A stretch of DNA of 62,275 nt from Bacteroidota bacterium (GCA_009908855.1 JAAAOM010000001.1:1-62275); one strand, 5' to 3'; shown: positions 26,658-36,700, counted from the stretch's first letter. Numbers and translations are program-made. Notes: generated by a model not told the origin, from the sequence alone.

Positions 26658-27350
26658 TTACAGCGTAAGCAGTTTTTCCTTCAACCGGATCATGCCTTCA
26701 CCGGCTGTTGATCGAATAAATTCATAATCACGACTCACATAGCTTTCAATCGGATTGGGGTCAATCACATAAATCGGCACATATTCCGGTACGTAATTAA
26801 TGAGTCCGGCAGCCGGATATACAGCCAGTGAAGTGCCGATTACCACAAATATATCAGCTTCATTGCAAAGTGGTACGGCACGTTCAATAGCCGGAACCAG
26901 TTCTCCAAACCATACTATATTGGGTCGCAATTGGCTGCCATCATCGGCCTTATCACCAATATGAATCTCTTTTTCACCAATTTCATATATTTTATCAGGG
27001 TTGTTCACGCCGCGGGCCTGTGTAAGAAGTCCATGCAAATGAAGCACGTTGGTGCTGCCAGCCCGCTCATGTAAATTATCCACGTTTTGGGTAATCACCT
27101 GTACATCATATTCTTTTTCCAATTCAGCCAGCGCCAAATGTCCTGCATTGGGTTTGGCTTGCGACAGCTGCTTACGCCGGTCGTTATAAAAACGTAAAAC
27201 CAGTTCAGGATTTCTCTCCCAGCCTTCAATACTGGCTACTTCCATTACATCATGCTCTTCCCATAATCCGCCTGCATCGCGAAATGTTTTGAGCCCGCTT
27301 TCGGCACTCATGCCCGCTCCGGTTAATGCTACAAGTTTTTTCATATCCAA
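26658..27350 (-). CDS. cobB: Sir2-family NAD-dependent protein deacylase
   Basis: 230 residues. The Rossmann part has LTGAGMSAESGLKTFRD and the catalytic segment ITQNVDNLHERAG followed by VLHLHG. After it, the zinc-binding module seen in most sirtuins is degenerate: the stretch from LTQARGVNN to LRPNIVWFGE contains no cysteine, so no structural zinc is expected. The segment FYNDRRKQ carries Tyr55 and Arg58, the YxxR pair that marks desuccinylase/demalonylase activity in class III sirtuins such as SIRT5 and CobB. It therefore probably removes acidic acyl groups from lysines. It is divergent from dnaG and lies 28 bases upstream of the aminotransferase gene. Confidence 0.88.
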   Translation of the reverse strand: MDMKKLVALTGAGMSAESGLKTFRDAGGLWEEHDVMEVASIEGWERNPELVLRFYNDRRKQLSQAKPNAGHLALAELEKEYDVQVITQNVDNLHERAGSTNVLHLHGLLTQARGVNNPDKIYEIGEKEIHIGDKADDGSQLRPNIVWFGELVPAIERAVPLCNEADIFVVIGTSLAVYPAAGLINYVPEYVPIYVIDPNPIESYVSRDYEFIRSTAGEGMIRLKEKLLTL

Positions 27351-27425
27351 AAGCCTATTCCATTTCAGGGTGTAAGGTAAAAAAATTGTGCCATCTGCTC
27401 ATGGTTATCCGGTGAATAATTGCGT

Positions 27426-27433
27426 TATATTTG
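27426..27433 (+). promoter_or_regulatory. Candidate -7 box for dnaG
   Basis: TATATTTG matches TAnnTTTG exactly, about 170 bases before the dnaG start in the divergent sirtuin-dnaG gap. No good -33 TTG sits at 19-21 bases, and the resulting leader would be long, so this is tentative. Confidence 0.3.
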
Positions 27434-27604
27434 TATTCAAATGTTTTGTAGACAGGATTGGATATATTAATATCACCGTATTTAATAAAACTTACTCATC
27501 CCTGCAAAAGTAGGGGCCTCCAATTATTATGCAGTGCTAAGGCAAGGGTAAATTATTAATATTATTCAATTAAACCTGTCTAATTATAAATGGAACAGTG
27601 AGGA

Positions 27605-29527
27605 ATGATCGATCAGGCAACCATACAACGAATTTACGACGCAGCCGATATAGTGGATGTGATTGGTGATTTTGTGAACTTAAAAAAAAGCGGACAGAAT
27701 TATCGGGGCCATAGTCCGTTTACCAACGAACGTACGCCTTCATTTTTTGTAAGCCCTTCAAAAGGAATTTTCAAATGCTTTAGCTCCGGAACGGGAGGCA
27801 ATGTGGTTAAATTCCTGATGGAACATGAAAAGCTAACGTATCCTGAAGCGCTTAAATTCCTGGCAAAAAAATACAATATTGAAGTTGTTGAGAAGGAGCT
27901 TTCCGCCGAAGAAATTAAGGAACAGAACGAACGCGAAAGCTTGCTGACAGTAACCAACTATGCCCAAAAATATTTCACCGATCAGCTTTTTAACAGCGAG
28001 GAAGGCAATACAATAGGACTTAAATATTTTAAAGAGCGTGGATTCAGGGAAAATACGCTCCATCATTTTCAGCTTGGCTACAGCCCCGATCAATGGGATG
28101 CTTTTACCCAACATGCCAAAGAAAAAGGATATAAAACCGATTATCTTGTATCAACAGGGTTGAGCATAGAAAAGAACGATAAACTTTTCGACCGGTTTCA
28201 CGGAAGGGTAATGTTTCCCATTCACAGCTTATCCGGTCAGATAATTGGTTTTGGAGGCCGAATACTTAAGAAAGACGATAAAGCAGCTAAATACCTCAAC
28301 TCGCCCGAATCATCAATTTACCACAAAAGCAATGTATTATACGGTATCTATTTCGCCAAAAATAGCATTGTGAAACAAAATAAATGCTTTTTGGTGGAAG
28401 GATACACCGATGTATTGTCGATGCATCAAAACGGTATTGAAAATGTAGTGGCTTCTTCGGGGACTGCGCTTACTGCTGAACAAATTAGACTTGTAAAACG
28501 ATTTACACCCAATATTACCATAATTTATGACGGTGATGCAGCCGGATTAAAAGCCTCCATGCGCGGTATCGATATTGTGCTTGAAGAAGGAATGAATGTT
28601 AAAGTGGTGCTATTGCCCGAAGGTGAAGACCCGGATAGTTTTGCACAAAGTCATGGCCAGGATGAGTTTCTATCATTCATTGAAACACACGAACGGGATT
28701 TCATAACCTTTAAAACAAACTTATTGCTGAAGGATGCAGCAGGTGATCCGGTGAAACGATCGGGCCTGATCCAGGAGATTGTGCGCTCTATAGCCGTTAT
28801 CCCCGAAGGAATCACCCGCTCGGTGTATATACGTGAATGCGCGCGCAGCATGGATATCCAGGAGGATGTACTGTATGCTGAGGTGAATAAAATCAGACGC
28901 GAAAAAGCCGGTAAAAAAGCGAAACAGGATAAATTCCGTCAACAGAAAGAAGAGGCTACAAAAACTCATCAGGCCAAACAGGAGCCCGTTCAACCGGAAT
29001 TTAATGTTTATGAAAAGGATGTGATACGGTTGCTACTGAATTTCGGGAATAATATACTTTTTGACGATGACAAAGAACCATTAACAGTGGCCCGCTTTAT
29101 TGTGAGGGAAATTGAAAAGGATGAACTCTCATTCAGTCATGCGATATACCAGGAAATTTTTTCAGCGGCAAAAGAAATGATCGAGAATAATAATTTCGAG
29201 ATCAATTATTTCACCAAGCATCCGAATGAAAATATTACACATACAACCGTTGAATTTGTAACACCGCATTACAATTTGAGCAAGATATGGAGTAAAAATG
29301 ATAATTATATTGAGACTGAAGACATGCGTCTGAAAGAAATTGTACCGGAAGCATTAATTGCGCTTAAAAAAGACCGTATCAACCAAATGCTGAAAGACAA
29401 TGAACAACAGATCAAAAATGCCCAACTGAATGCCGACCAGGAATTGATGCAGGAATCGGTGCAGCGCCATCAAATATTAACGCAAGTGCGGATGGAGTTA
29501 TATAAGGAGTTGGGGAGTATTATGTAA
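27605..29527 (+). CDS. dnaG: DNA primase DnaG
   Basis: 640 residues. An N-terminal CHC2-like domain (about 30-95) is followed by the catalytic core (about 120-250: GFGGRILKKDD and the LVEGYTDVLSM Toprim motif with ASSGTALT and IIYDGDAAGLKAS). The C-terminal part (about 430-640) is a helicase-binding-like region. It makes RNA primers for replication. Three of the four zinc ligands of the CHC2 domain are replaced: GHSPFTNERTPSF has Ser and Thr where Cys and His are expected, and FKCFSSG keeps only the first Cys of the second pair. This loss is, to my knowledge, common in Bacteroidota. The start ATG at 27605 follows directly from GTGAGGA. Confidence 0.93.
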   Translation: MIDQATIQRIYDAADIVDVIGDFVNLKKSGQNYRGHSPFTNERTPSFFVSPSKGIFKCFSSGTGGNVVKFLMEHEKLTYPEALKFLAKKYNIEVVEKELSAEEIKEQNERESLLTVTNYAQKYFTDQLFNSEEGNTIGLKYFKERGFRENTLHHFQLGYSPDQWDAFTQHAKEKGYKTDYLVSTGLSIEKNDKLFDRFHGRVMFPIHSLSGQIIGFGGRILKKDDKAAKYLNSPESSIYHKSNVLYGIYFAKNSIVKQNKCFLVEGYTDVLSMHQNGIENVVASSGTALTAEQIRLVKRFTPNITIIYDGDAAGLKASMRGIDIVLEEGMNVKVVLLPEGEDPDSFAQSHGQDEFLSFIETHERDFITFKTNLLLKDAAGDPVKRSGLIQEIVRSIAVIPEGITRSVYIRECARSMDIQEDVLYAEVNKIRREKAGKKAKQDKFRQQKEEATKTHQAKQEPVQPEFNVYEKDVIRLLLNFGNNILFDDDKEPLTVARFIVREIEKDELSFSHAIYQEIFSAAKEMIENNNFEINYFTKHPNENITHTTVEFVTPHYNLSKIWSKNDNYIETEDMRLKEIVPEALIALKKDRINQMLKDNEQQIKNAQLNADQELMQESVQRHQILTQVRMELYKELGSIM

Positions 29528-29633
29528 TTAGCCTGGCGGCTAGGCTAAAAAACGAGGCTATGAATCACTCCTTGAGTACTATCATTCCATCTCTCCTGTT
29601 TTTACGCAATACCCGCTTGAAAAAGCAGGTATT

Positions 29634-29650
29634 CTAACTTTTTAAGTTAG
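29634..29650. terminator. Perfect 7-base inverted repeat near the dnaG end
   Basis: CTAACTT (29634-29640) pairs with AAGTTAG (29644-29650) around three T, about 105 bases after dnaG. It may end the dnaG transcript or belong to the intron remnant just downstream. Confidence 0.3.
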
Positions 29651-29674
29651 TATTCCCCTTTGATTTGGAAAATC

Positions 29675-29779
29675 GTCGTATACGTGACCCGTACGTACGG
29701 TGGCCCCCACCAAAGGTACGGGACAAGTTGTGAGAGGTGCACTGGCAGGGCTACAATCCTGTCAGCCATCTACTCGATT
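29675..29779 (+). mobile_element. 3' remnant of a group II intron (domains V and VI)
   Basis: 29675-29701 folds into a domain V-like hairpin: outer stem GTCGTA with TACGGT, a two-base bulge, inner stem ACG with CGT and a TGACC loop. About 40 bases on, GTGAGAGG and a second hairpin (29742-29749 with 29758-29765) are followed by CCATCTACTCGATT, the typical 3' end of bacterial group II introns. Some 26 extra bases separate domain V from the GTGAGAGG linker, and no reverse-transcriptase gene is present, so the element is dead. It is on the plus strand, 13 bases beyond the hepT stop. Confidence 0.6.
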
Positions 29780-29792
29780 GTAGGTAGTGGTT

Positions 29793-30143
29793 TTATTTCT
29801 CTAGAATCGTTTTAATATTTGTTTCCAAATCTGGAATACTATTTTCAATTATCTGCCAAACTTCCTCGGCATCAATTCCGAAATAATTATGAGCAATTAT
29901 ATTTCTGAATCATCGAATTTTAAACCAATCAATATTTGATGATGTGGAATGTTTGAAATCCTCTGTCAGTTTTTCTGCCATTTCTCCAATCACAACAAAA
30001 TTCATCATTACTGCATCGAATGACTTTGAATCGGAATATAACTCATCCGCATTTTCAAACGAATCAGAATATTGCTTAATCTTCTCTATCGAATCAAGCA
30101 TGTTTAATAAACAAGCAAAATCTTTATGAGAGTTATCAGACAT
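29793..30143 (-). pseudogene. hepT: HepT-family toxin with an in-frame nonsense codon
   Basis: The frame from ATG 30143 reads MSDNSHKDFACLLNMLDSIE, continues through FVVIGEMAEKLT to IDWFKIR, then meets TGA at 29910-29912. The same frame continues past the stop with FRNIIAHNYFGIDAEEVWQI and ends ILEK at TAA 29793-29795. The lost part carries RNIIAHNY, the RX4HXY motif of HepT (DUF86) RNase toxins, and a glycine codon is expected where TGA stands. The start overlaps the MntA gene by 8 bases. As it stands the product would be a 77-residue fragment without its catalytic motif. A sequencing error or stop readthrough could also explain this. Confidence 0.8.
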
Positions 30144-30435
30144 ACCTAATCTCCGATTGAATCTGTTTTTTAAAAATTGGTTTAATGTATTTGATCCGGC
30201 AAATATCCACCTGCCTATCAAATCGTGACTGAATCTCTTCCTTTAATCTTAATTTTAGTGAATATAAATCAGGTGTATTAGGTTTAAACTCGATTGCCAA
30301 GTCTATATCACTCGAATCGTTTTGCTCACCACGAGCCATGGATCCAAACAATCCAATCTTTGTCAAATGATAATCATGAATCAAACGATTCTTGTTGTTT
30401 CTTAGATAACTTAATATGTTATTCGAATCAACCAT
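30136..30435 (-). CDS. mntA: MntA-type nucleotidyltransferase antitoxin
   Basis: 99 residues, a minimal nucleotidyltransferase. The motif GSX10DXD is complete: GSMARGEQNDSSDIDL, within residues 31-46, with a third acidic residue probable in RQVDICRIKY. In the MNT/HepT systems, this enzyme adds AMP groups to a tyrosine of HepT and so silences the toxin. It is translated just before hepT with an 8-base overlap. It is intact, whereas its partner gene is broken. The pair lies beside a group II intron remnant between dnaG and cysS, which suggests an accessory insertion. Confidence 0.85.
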   Translation of the reverse strand: MVDSNNILSYLRNNKNRLIHDYHLTKIGLFGSMARGEQNDSSDIDLAIEFKPNTPDLYSLKLRLKEEIQSRFDRQVDICRIKYIKPIFKKQIQSEIRYV

Positions 30436-30545
30436 GCAACTTGTTTTCTAATCCAAATATAAGAGTTTTATGTTTTAATCCATCGTTAAGTTTTTGATTT
30501 GCCCTGTCGCACAATTACCTACAAACACAGAAACAGCAGCATTAA

Positions 30546-32018
30546 TCATTTTATCTCCCACTCAAATCCATCTTTTTTATCCCGAATTTCCACCCCTAGT
30601 TGTGTAAGCTGGTCACGAATGGCATCAGCCGTTGCAAAATCTTTTTTATGCTTGGCATCCATCCGCAGATTTAATAACATGTCAATGAGCTGTGCTGATA
30701 AGTCGTTCGATGGTTTTGCTGCCTGTTCATTGGCTTGTAATCCTAACACATCATAAACAAAGGTGTTGAAAGTTGATTGTAAAAGTTCCAGTTCCTTTGC
30801 ATTGATGGTTTCATTGCCATCGGCTATGGAATTGATGGTTCGCACGGCATCGAATAAATGTGAAATTACAATAGGGGTATTAAAATTATCATTCATGGCC
30901 TCATAGCATTTTTCGTGTAATGCTTTAACATCAACTGATGATTGATCGGATGGTTTTAACGTTAACAAGGTCTCGCCAGCCTTCATCAATCGGTCAAATC
31001 CTTTCTCTGCAGCCTGCAGGGCATCATTCGAAAAATCTAATGTGCTGGTGTAATGGGCCTGTAACATGAAAAAGCGAATGGTCATCGGGCTGTAAGCTTT
31101 TTCCAGCAATTTATGGGTACCATCGAAGAATTGGTCGAGATTGATAAAATTATTTAACGAACGGCCCATTTTTTGGCCGTTTATGGTAATCATGTTGTTA
31201 TGCATCCAGTATTTTGCCTGCGATTTACCGTTGGCAGCCATTGACTGCGCTATTTCACACTCATGATGCGGGAATAACAGGTCCATTCCGCCTCCATGAA
31301 TATCAAAAGTCTCGCCCAGGTATTTGGTACTCATGGCTGAGCATTCCAGGTGCCAACCGGGAAATCCGTCGCTCCATTCAGAGGGCCAGCGCATAATGTG
31401 TTCCGGACTGGCTTTTTTCCACAAGGCAAAATCCAACGGATTTGCTTTTTCATCCTGTCCTTCCAAAGCCCGCGTATTGCTTTGCAAATCCTCAATTTTA
31501 CGTCCGGATAAGACTCCGTAATGATGATCCTGATTGTATTTGAGCACATTGAAATATACCGATCCGTTTTTTTCATAAGCATAGCCTTTGTCAATAATGG
31601 CTTTTATCATTTGTTGTTGCTCAATGATATGTCCTGAAGCTAAAGGCTCAATACCGGGCATTAATACATTTAACCGGGCCATGTGATGACGATAAAGCGA
31701 TACATATTGTTGCACAATCTCCATGGGTTCCAGTTGTTCAAGGCGCGCCTTTTTGGAGATTTTATCTTCTCCCTCATCGGCATCATTCTCAAGGTGCCCT
31801 ACATCGGTGATATTTCTTACATAGCGCACCTTGTAGCCCAGGTGTCTCAGATACCGAAAGACAATATCAAAAGTAATTGCCGGACGTGCATGCCCTAAAT
31901 GAGTATGCCCATAAACAGTTGGTCCGCATACATATAACCCAACATGTGGCGGGTTTATAGGTTCAAATGGTTCTTTTTTTCGACTTAATGTATTATAAAT
32001 TAACAGATTATTGGACAT
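30546..32018 (-). CDS. cysS: Cysteinyl-tRNA synthetase
   Basis: 490 residues, normal length. The HIGH-type motif is in [19 protein letters not shown], the zinc-site region includes [10 protein letters not shown] and [10 protein letters not shown], and the KMSKS-type loop is KMGRSLNN in [19 protein letters not shown]. It joins cysteine to tRNA-Cys and is essential. The C-terminal part (about 350-490) is the anticodon-binding helical domain. A TATCTTTG -7 box lies 20 bases before the ATG. It is the last gene on the minus strand before the marC gene. Confidence 0.95.
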   Translation of the reverse strand: MSNNLLIYNTLSRKKEPFEPINPPHVGLYVCGPTVYGHTHLGHARPAITFDIVFRYLRHLGYKVRYVRNITDVGHLENDADEGEDKISKKARLEQLEPMEIVQQYVSLYRHHMARLNVLMPGIEPLASGHIIEQQQMIKAIIDKGYAYEKNGSVYFNVLKYNQDHHYGVLSGRKIEDLQSNTRALEGQDEKANPLDFALWKKASPEHIMRWPSEWSDGFPGWHLECSAMSTKYLGETFDIHGGGMDLLFPHHECEIAQSMAANGKSQAKYWMHNNMITINGQKMGRSLNNFINLDQFFDGTHKLLEKAYSPMTIRFFMLQAHYTSTLDFSNDALQAAEKGFDRLMKAGETLLTLKPSDQSSVDVKALHEKCYEAMNDNFNTPIVISHLFDAVRTINSIADGNETINAKELELLQSTFNTFVYDVLGLQANEQAAKPSNDLSAQLIDMLLNLRMDAKHKKDFATADAIRDQLTQLGVEIRDKKDGFEWEIK

Positions 32019-32037
32019 ATTTCTAAACTATTTTATG

Positions 32038-32045
32038 CAAAGATA
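32038..32045 (-). promoter_or_regulatory. Candidate -7 box of cysS
   Basis: The minus strand reads TATCTTTG, an exact TAnnTTTG match, 20 bases before the cysS ATG. The -33 region has no clear TTG. Confidence 0.45.
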
Positions 32046-32229
32046 AAATTAGGGGTGATTATTTTACCATTTTTATTCAGATATCCTGTATTAATCAAAT
32101 TTTACCCAACATCAGTGGTTTTTATATTTATTGCTCGCGAACGCATTAATTTATTAATTCAACGATGATGCCATTTACAACGAAAAAATTAAATTTGAAT
32201 TTATTTTCCAACCACTAAAATTCATTATT

Positions 32230-32847
32230 GTGTTTTTGGATATTGTATTGGCATCTACATCCTTATTGGTTCTCTTAAACCCGTTTTTGTTGATTGTTTA
32301 TTTAATTGAAATAGTACAAAAACTGGATTTCAGGACTTTTACCCTCGTGCTGCTAAGAGCCGGTTCCATTAGTGCAATTGTATTTATATTGTTTGCCATT
32401 TTGGGCGATGCCATTTTTGCCGATGTTGTACAGGCTGAATTTGCTTCTTTTCAGATATTTGGCGGCATTATATTCTTAATGATCGGTATTCAGTTTGTAT
32501 TCAAAGGACGCCTGGCCATCGAGGCATTGAAAGGTAAAAATAAATATGTTTCGGGTGCGGTGGCTATGCCCATCCTGATAGGTCCCGGCAGTATTAGTTA
32601 CAGCGTTATAATCGGAGAAAAGTTTTCGCATCTACAATCCACGTTGGCAGTATTATTTGCACTGGTGGTGACCATTGGTATCCTAATCGGTCTTAAAAAA
32701 TTTCATGATGAGATTCATTACAAAAAGGAAGCTATGGTACAGCGCTATTTTGAAATAGCGGGCCGGATTACAGCTATGTTTGTGGGAACCATATCCATTG
32801 AAATGATTATGAGCGGACTGGCCGTTTGGATCAATAAAGTTCAATAA
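32230..32847 (+). CDS. MarC-family integral membrane protein
   Basis: 205 residues, about six membrane helices, with the MarC hallmarks LLNPFLLIVYLIEIVQKL at the start and PILIGPGSISYSVIIGE in the middle. The family is widespread and its transport function is uncertain; despite the name it is not an antibiotic resistance factor in E. coli. The start is GTG at 32230, because the first ATG in frame is far inside. It ends one base before the convergent phosphopantetheinyl transferase gene. Confidence 0.85.
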   Translation: MFLDIVLASTSLLVLLNPFLLIVYLIEIVQKLDFRTFTLVLLRAGSISAIVFILFAILGDAIFADVVQAEFASFQIFGGIIFLMIGIQFVFKGRLAIEALKGKNKYVSGAVAMPILIGPGSISYSVIIGEKFSHLQSTLAVLFALVVTIGILIGLKKFHDEIHYKKEAMVQRYFEIAGRITAMFVGTISIEMIMSGLAVWINKVQ

Positions 32848-33486
32848 TTAAATATCAATTCTCTCCTTGTTGATCCTGCTTTTAAGATTTTCATAAGCTA
32901 TATGAGCAGCATAATTACTTTCAATGTCAATGGCCTGAACATACCATTTACGGTTATCCAGCCAGGCGCATTGCCAATCGGTTTCAATGTGTTCTAAATC
33001 ATCCAAAGTAAGATCAGAAGCCTTAATAACGGCTTCTTTCAGGGTCCATAGCCTATAAAAAGTGTGTAAAGGATTAGTACTGTTTTGAACCTGCTTCAGC
33101 TGTTTATCACTCAACACATTGTTAAAACCCGAAATATCAATTTCCCGTATTTGTTCAATATCAATGCCAATTTCACCGTTTGTACTAATTGCACAAATGG
33201 CATACTTTCCCGAATGAGCTATGTTAAAATCAAAGACACCCGGGATAAATGGTTTGTTCTGTTCATTGTAACATAACCTGCGCAAATATGATTTATGAAA
33301 ACCAAACCTGTTCAATCCCTCTATCAGTAATAGTTTCCCGAACAAATGTAAATACCTGTCCGATGCATATTCATAAGATTTATTCATTCGTTGGTGTTCA
33401 TAAGGTAATTGATTTATTAAAATGTCATAACGATTTTCTTTCAAGGCGTTAGTAATTGATGCATATAATATTGTTATTTCACACAT
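32848..33486 (-). CDS. 4'-Phosphopantetheinyl transferase (Sfp-type superfamily)
   Basis: 212 residues. Central motif GIDIEQIREID contains the magnesium-binding acidic residues, and FYRLWTLKEAVIKAS is the WxxKEAxxK signature of Sfp/AcpS-type enzymes. FNIAHSGKYAICAIS precedes it, as in Sfp. It transfers the phosphopantetheine arm of CoA to a serine of a carrier protein. Its position, divergent from a polyketide synthase with an ACP domain, makes that ACP the expected substrate (inference). It reads away from the synthase across a 241-base shared regulatory region that contains a CRP-like palindrome. Confidence 0.9.
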   Translation of the reverse strand: MCEITILYASITNALKENRYDILINQLPYEHQRMNKSYEYASDRYLHLFGKLLLIEGLNRFGFHKSYLRRLCYNEQNKPFIPGVFDFNIAHSGKYAICAISTNGEIGIDIEQIREIDISGFNNVLSDKQLKQVQNSTNPLHTFYRLWTLKEAVIKASDLTLDDLEHIETDWQCAWLDNRKWYVQAIDIESNYAAHIAYENLKSRINKERIDI

Positions 33487-33727
33487 ATTGACAGGGCTTA
33501 TTCAGATCAATTAAAAAAAGGAATAATTCCTATACAAAAACTTAACTTTCAGATACATAAGAAGAGACAAAATATGCAATTTTAAGTGCATGATTTAAGT
33601 CATATCAGTTTGTGATATATATCACCCGTAAAATGCAAAACTATAATGATTTCTGATATAATTTTCGCCTGTGTAATGAATACATAAAACAGTTAGTTAA
33701 TCATTAACCAATTCTAATCAAAAAATA
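33487..33727. promoter_or_regulatory. Shared divergent regulatory region of the polyketide locus
   Basis: This 241-base AT-rich gap must hold the promoters of both the transferase (minus) and the synthase (plus). The clearest element is the TGTGA palindrome at 33611-33626. A TAATTTTC segment at 33659-33666 resembles a -7 box for the synthase with one mismatch. A looser ATGCA/TGCAT pair lies at 33574-33591. No coding frame is seen. Confidence 0.5.
33611..33626. promoter_or_regulatory. CRP/FNR-type palindrome upstream of the polyketide synthase
   Basis: TGTGATATATATCACC fits the CRP consensus TGTGA-N6-TCACA except for the last base. The core 33612-33625 is a perfect 14-base palindrome. It lies 102 bases before the synthase ATG and 125 bases before the transferase ATG. 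Bacteroidota have CRP-family regulators, so a cAMP- or redox-type response is possible (inference). Confidence 0.5.
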
Positions 33728-36700
33728 ATGAAAAATACTATTAATTCACGCGAATCTATCGCTGTTGTGGGATTATCCTGTCGATATCCGAAAGTAAATA
33801 ACATTGATGAATTTTGGCAAATCTTATCTAACGGAGAAAATATTATAGATGATGTACCGGCAAATCGTTGGAACATGGCAGCCTATTTTCATGAGGATAA
33901 AAGCCTTCCCGGCAAGACCAACCAGAGTAAAGGTGGGTTTCTGAATGACATTCATGATTTTGATCCGACCCTGTTTAATATATCACCGAAGGAAGCCATT
34001 GAAATGAGCCCTTCGCAAAAACTAATGATGGAACTTGCATGGGAAGCCACAGAAAATTCGTCGATCCCTTATAACCGCGTAGCCGGTTCGCGTGCCGGGG
34101 TATATATCGGGAATATATGGAGTGATTTTGAGCATCTCAGGAAAGTACGTAATGCAGAAGTAAATAATTTTTCGGGTATCGGGTTTTCTGCCAATGTTAT
34201 CGCCAATCGAATTTCCTATTTTATGGGATTAACCGGGCCCAGTTTGGTATTAGATACCGGTTGTTCATCTTCGTTGGTTGCATTATTGCTGGCACTGGAA
34301 AGTTTACAATTAGGAACCAGCGATCTTTGTTTTGCTGGTGGTATTAACCACATGCTCGATCCGGACATCTATGTATACCTGTCTAAATTCGGTGGTTTAA
34401 GCGATAAAGGAAGAAGCAGCAGTTTTGATGCAGAAGCCGACGGGTTTGTACGCGCTGAAGGTGCCGGACTGGTAATGCTCAAGCGCTTGTCGGATGCCGT
34501 TCGCGATGGAGACAATATAAGAGCCGTTTTTAGGGGCGGAGCTATGAATAATAACGGATTCAATAACAACATGCCTGCTACAAGTGTGAAGGGACAAAAA
34601 GAAGTATTGATGCAGGCGTATGAAAATGCCGGGGTCAATCCTGCTGATGTTCACTATGTTGAAGCCCACGGAACAGGCACAAAATTAGGTGATCCGGTGG
34701 AAGCCAATGCCATAGGGGAGTTTTTTTCAACCCATAAAGCCGGCAATGAAAAATTATATTTGGGATCTGCCAAAGCCAATTTCGGTCATACCGAGGCAGC
34801 AGCGGGAATTACAGGTATATTGAAGGTAATTTTATCCATGCAATACGGTTGCATTCCGAAAAATCCATTTTTTGAAACACCCAATCCAAAAATTGAATTC
34901 GACAGGTTGCGATTAGCCGTGGCTCGTGAAAACACGCCCTGGCCGGTATCTGATAACGAAACCATGAAAGCAGGAATAAGCTCCTTCGGATGGGGGGGAA
35001 CCAATGTTCATCTGGTTATCGAAGAATATAAAAATTCAATAGCTGGCCAGGCTGTATCAAATGATTTTGATCAAACACAATATGTTCTTCCTATTTCTGC
35101 CAAAAGTGAGGGAGCTCTTAAGGCCTATTTAAAATCGTATGCCCAATTGCTTGAACATGAAATAAACGGATCGGAAACCATGTTGCGCAATACATGTGCA
35201 GCAACGGCTATATTAAAACCGGGACTTGATTATCGTAAAGCCGTTTATGGCGGTAATAAGCAAGAATTGGTAAGAAATATCAAAGCATTTTTAGAACCGG
35301 ATGATGCGGAAATAGACCCGGTGCATGAGAATACAACCACCAGAACGGTATTTGTTTTTCCGGGTCAGGGATCGCAATGGGTCGGTATGGGTAAATCCCT
35401 GTATGCAACGGAAAAAGTATATCGCGAAACCATTGATGCCTGCGACAAGGCATTTAAAAACTTTGTTGGCTGGTCGTTGATTGATGAAATACACGCCAGC
35501 AAAGAAAACAGTCGGTTAAAACGAATCGATGTCATACAACCCGCCCTTTTTGCGTCTCAGGTAGCCTTGGCAAAGCTATGGATTTCTCGTGGCGTTAAGC
35601 CGGATGCAGTGGTAGGCCATAGCATGGGTGAAGTGGCTGCCGCCTACATTAGCGGGGTATTATCACTTGATGATGCAGCTTGTGTGATCTGTTCACGCAG
35701 CTTATTAATGAAAACACTCAGCGGTACCGGGGGAGCCATGGCGGTTACCGAATTAACCTATCAGGAGGCTGAAAAAGAAATTGAACCTTATCACGGACGA
35801 TTATCGGTGGCCGTGCATAACAGTCCGAAATCAACCGTAATAGCAGGAGACGAAAATGCTGTGAATGAAGTCCTTCAAAAACTTGAAAATAAAAATTTGT
35901 TTTGCCGCCCGGTAAAAGTGGATGTTGCCTCTCATAGTCCGCAAATGGATACCATAAAAGAAGAGCTCGGTAACAGGGTTCAGCACATCCGTCCACAAAA
36001 AGCATCCGTTCCTGTTTATTCAACCTCAGCCAATGCCTATATGGAAGGTGAAAAACTGGATGCCGATTTCTGGATGAATAACCTGCGCAATACGGTACAG
36101 TTCTATTCAGTGGTTGAAAAACTTATCGAATCCGATCACCGTTTGTTCATCGAAATGAGTCCGCATCCGGTACTTAAAACTGCATTATGCGAATGTATAC
36201 AGGCATGTAAAGCGGAAAACACCATAGTACTCAATTCGCTGCATCGTGATGAACCAGAGCAGGAAGAACTCATGAAAAATTTTGCCGCCTTATACGAATC
36301 GGGTTACGATATTATTGACTGGAAAAAATACTATGGCATTGAAAAAATCCCTTATGTAAAATTACCATCATACCCATATCAGCGGGAGAATTTTGAGATC
36401 AGAGACCGCTCAAATTTGTTAGGAGGCCGTAACAAAGCAAATGTACACCCGTTGTTGGGCGACCGTATTCAGTTAGCCGGAAATACGAATGTACATTACT
36501 GGCAAAACACGTTGAGCTTGCATCATACACCATTTTTGGCCGGACATAAAGTAAACGACAACGTGATATTTCCGGCAGCCTGTTATATTGAAATGGTTAT
36601 GGCCGCGGCCGGCGAGATGTATCCCGATCATAAATTTGAAATACAAAATTTGGCATTCATCCAATCAATTATTATAAGTGATGACCAACCTGCAAAGATT

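Noticed and set aside
29910..30221. Longer 103-residue reading of the hepT fragment from an upstream ATG
   Set aside because: The extra N-terminus lies inside the end of mntA and does not resemble HepT; ATG 30143 gives the normal start and the usual 8-base overlap.
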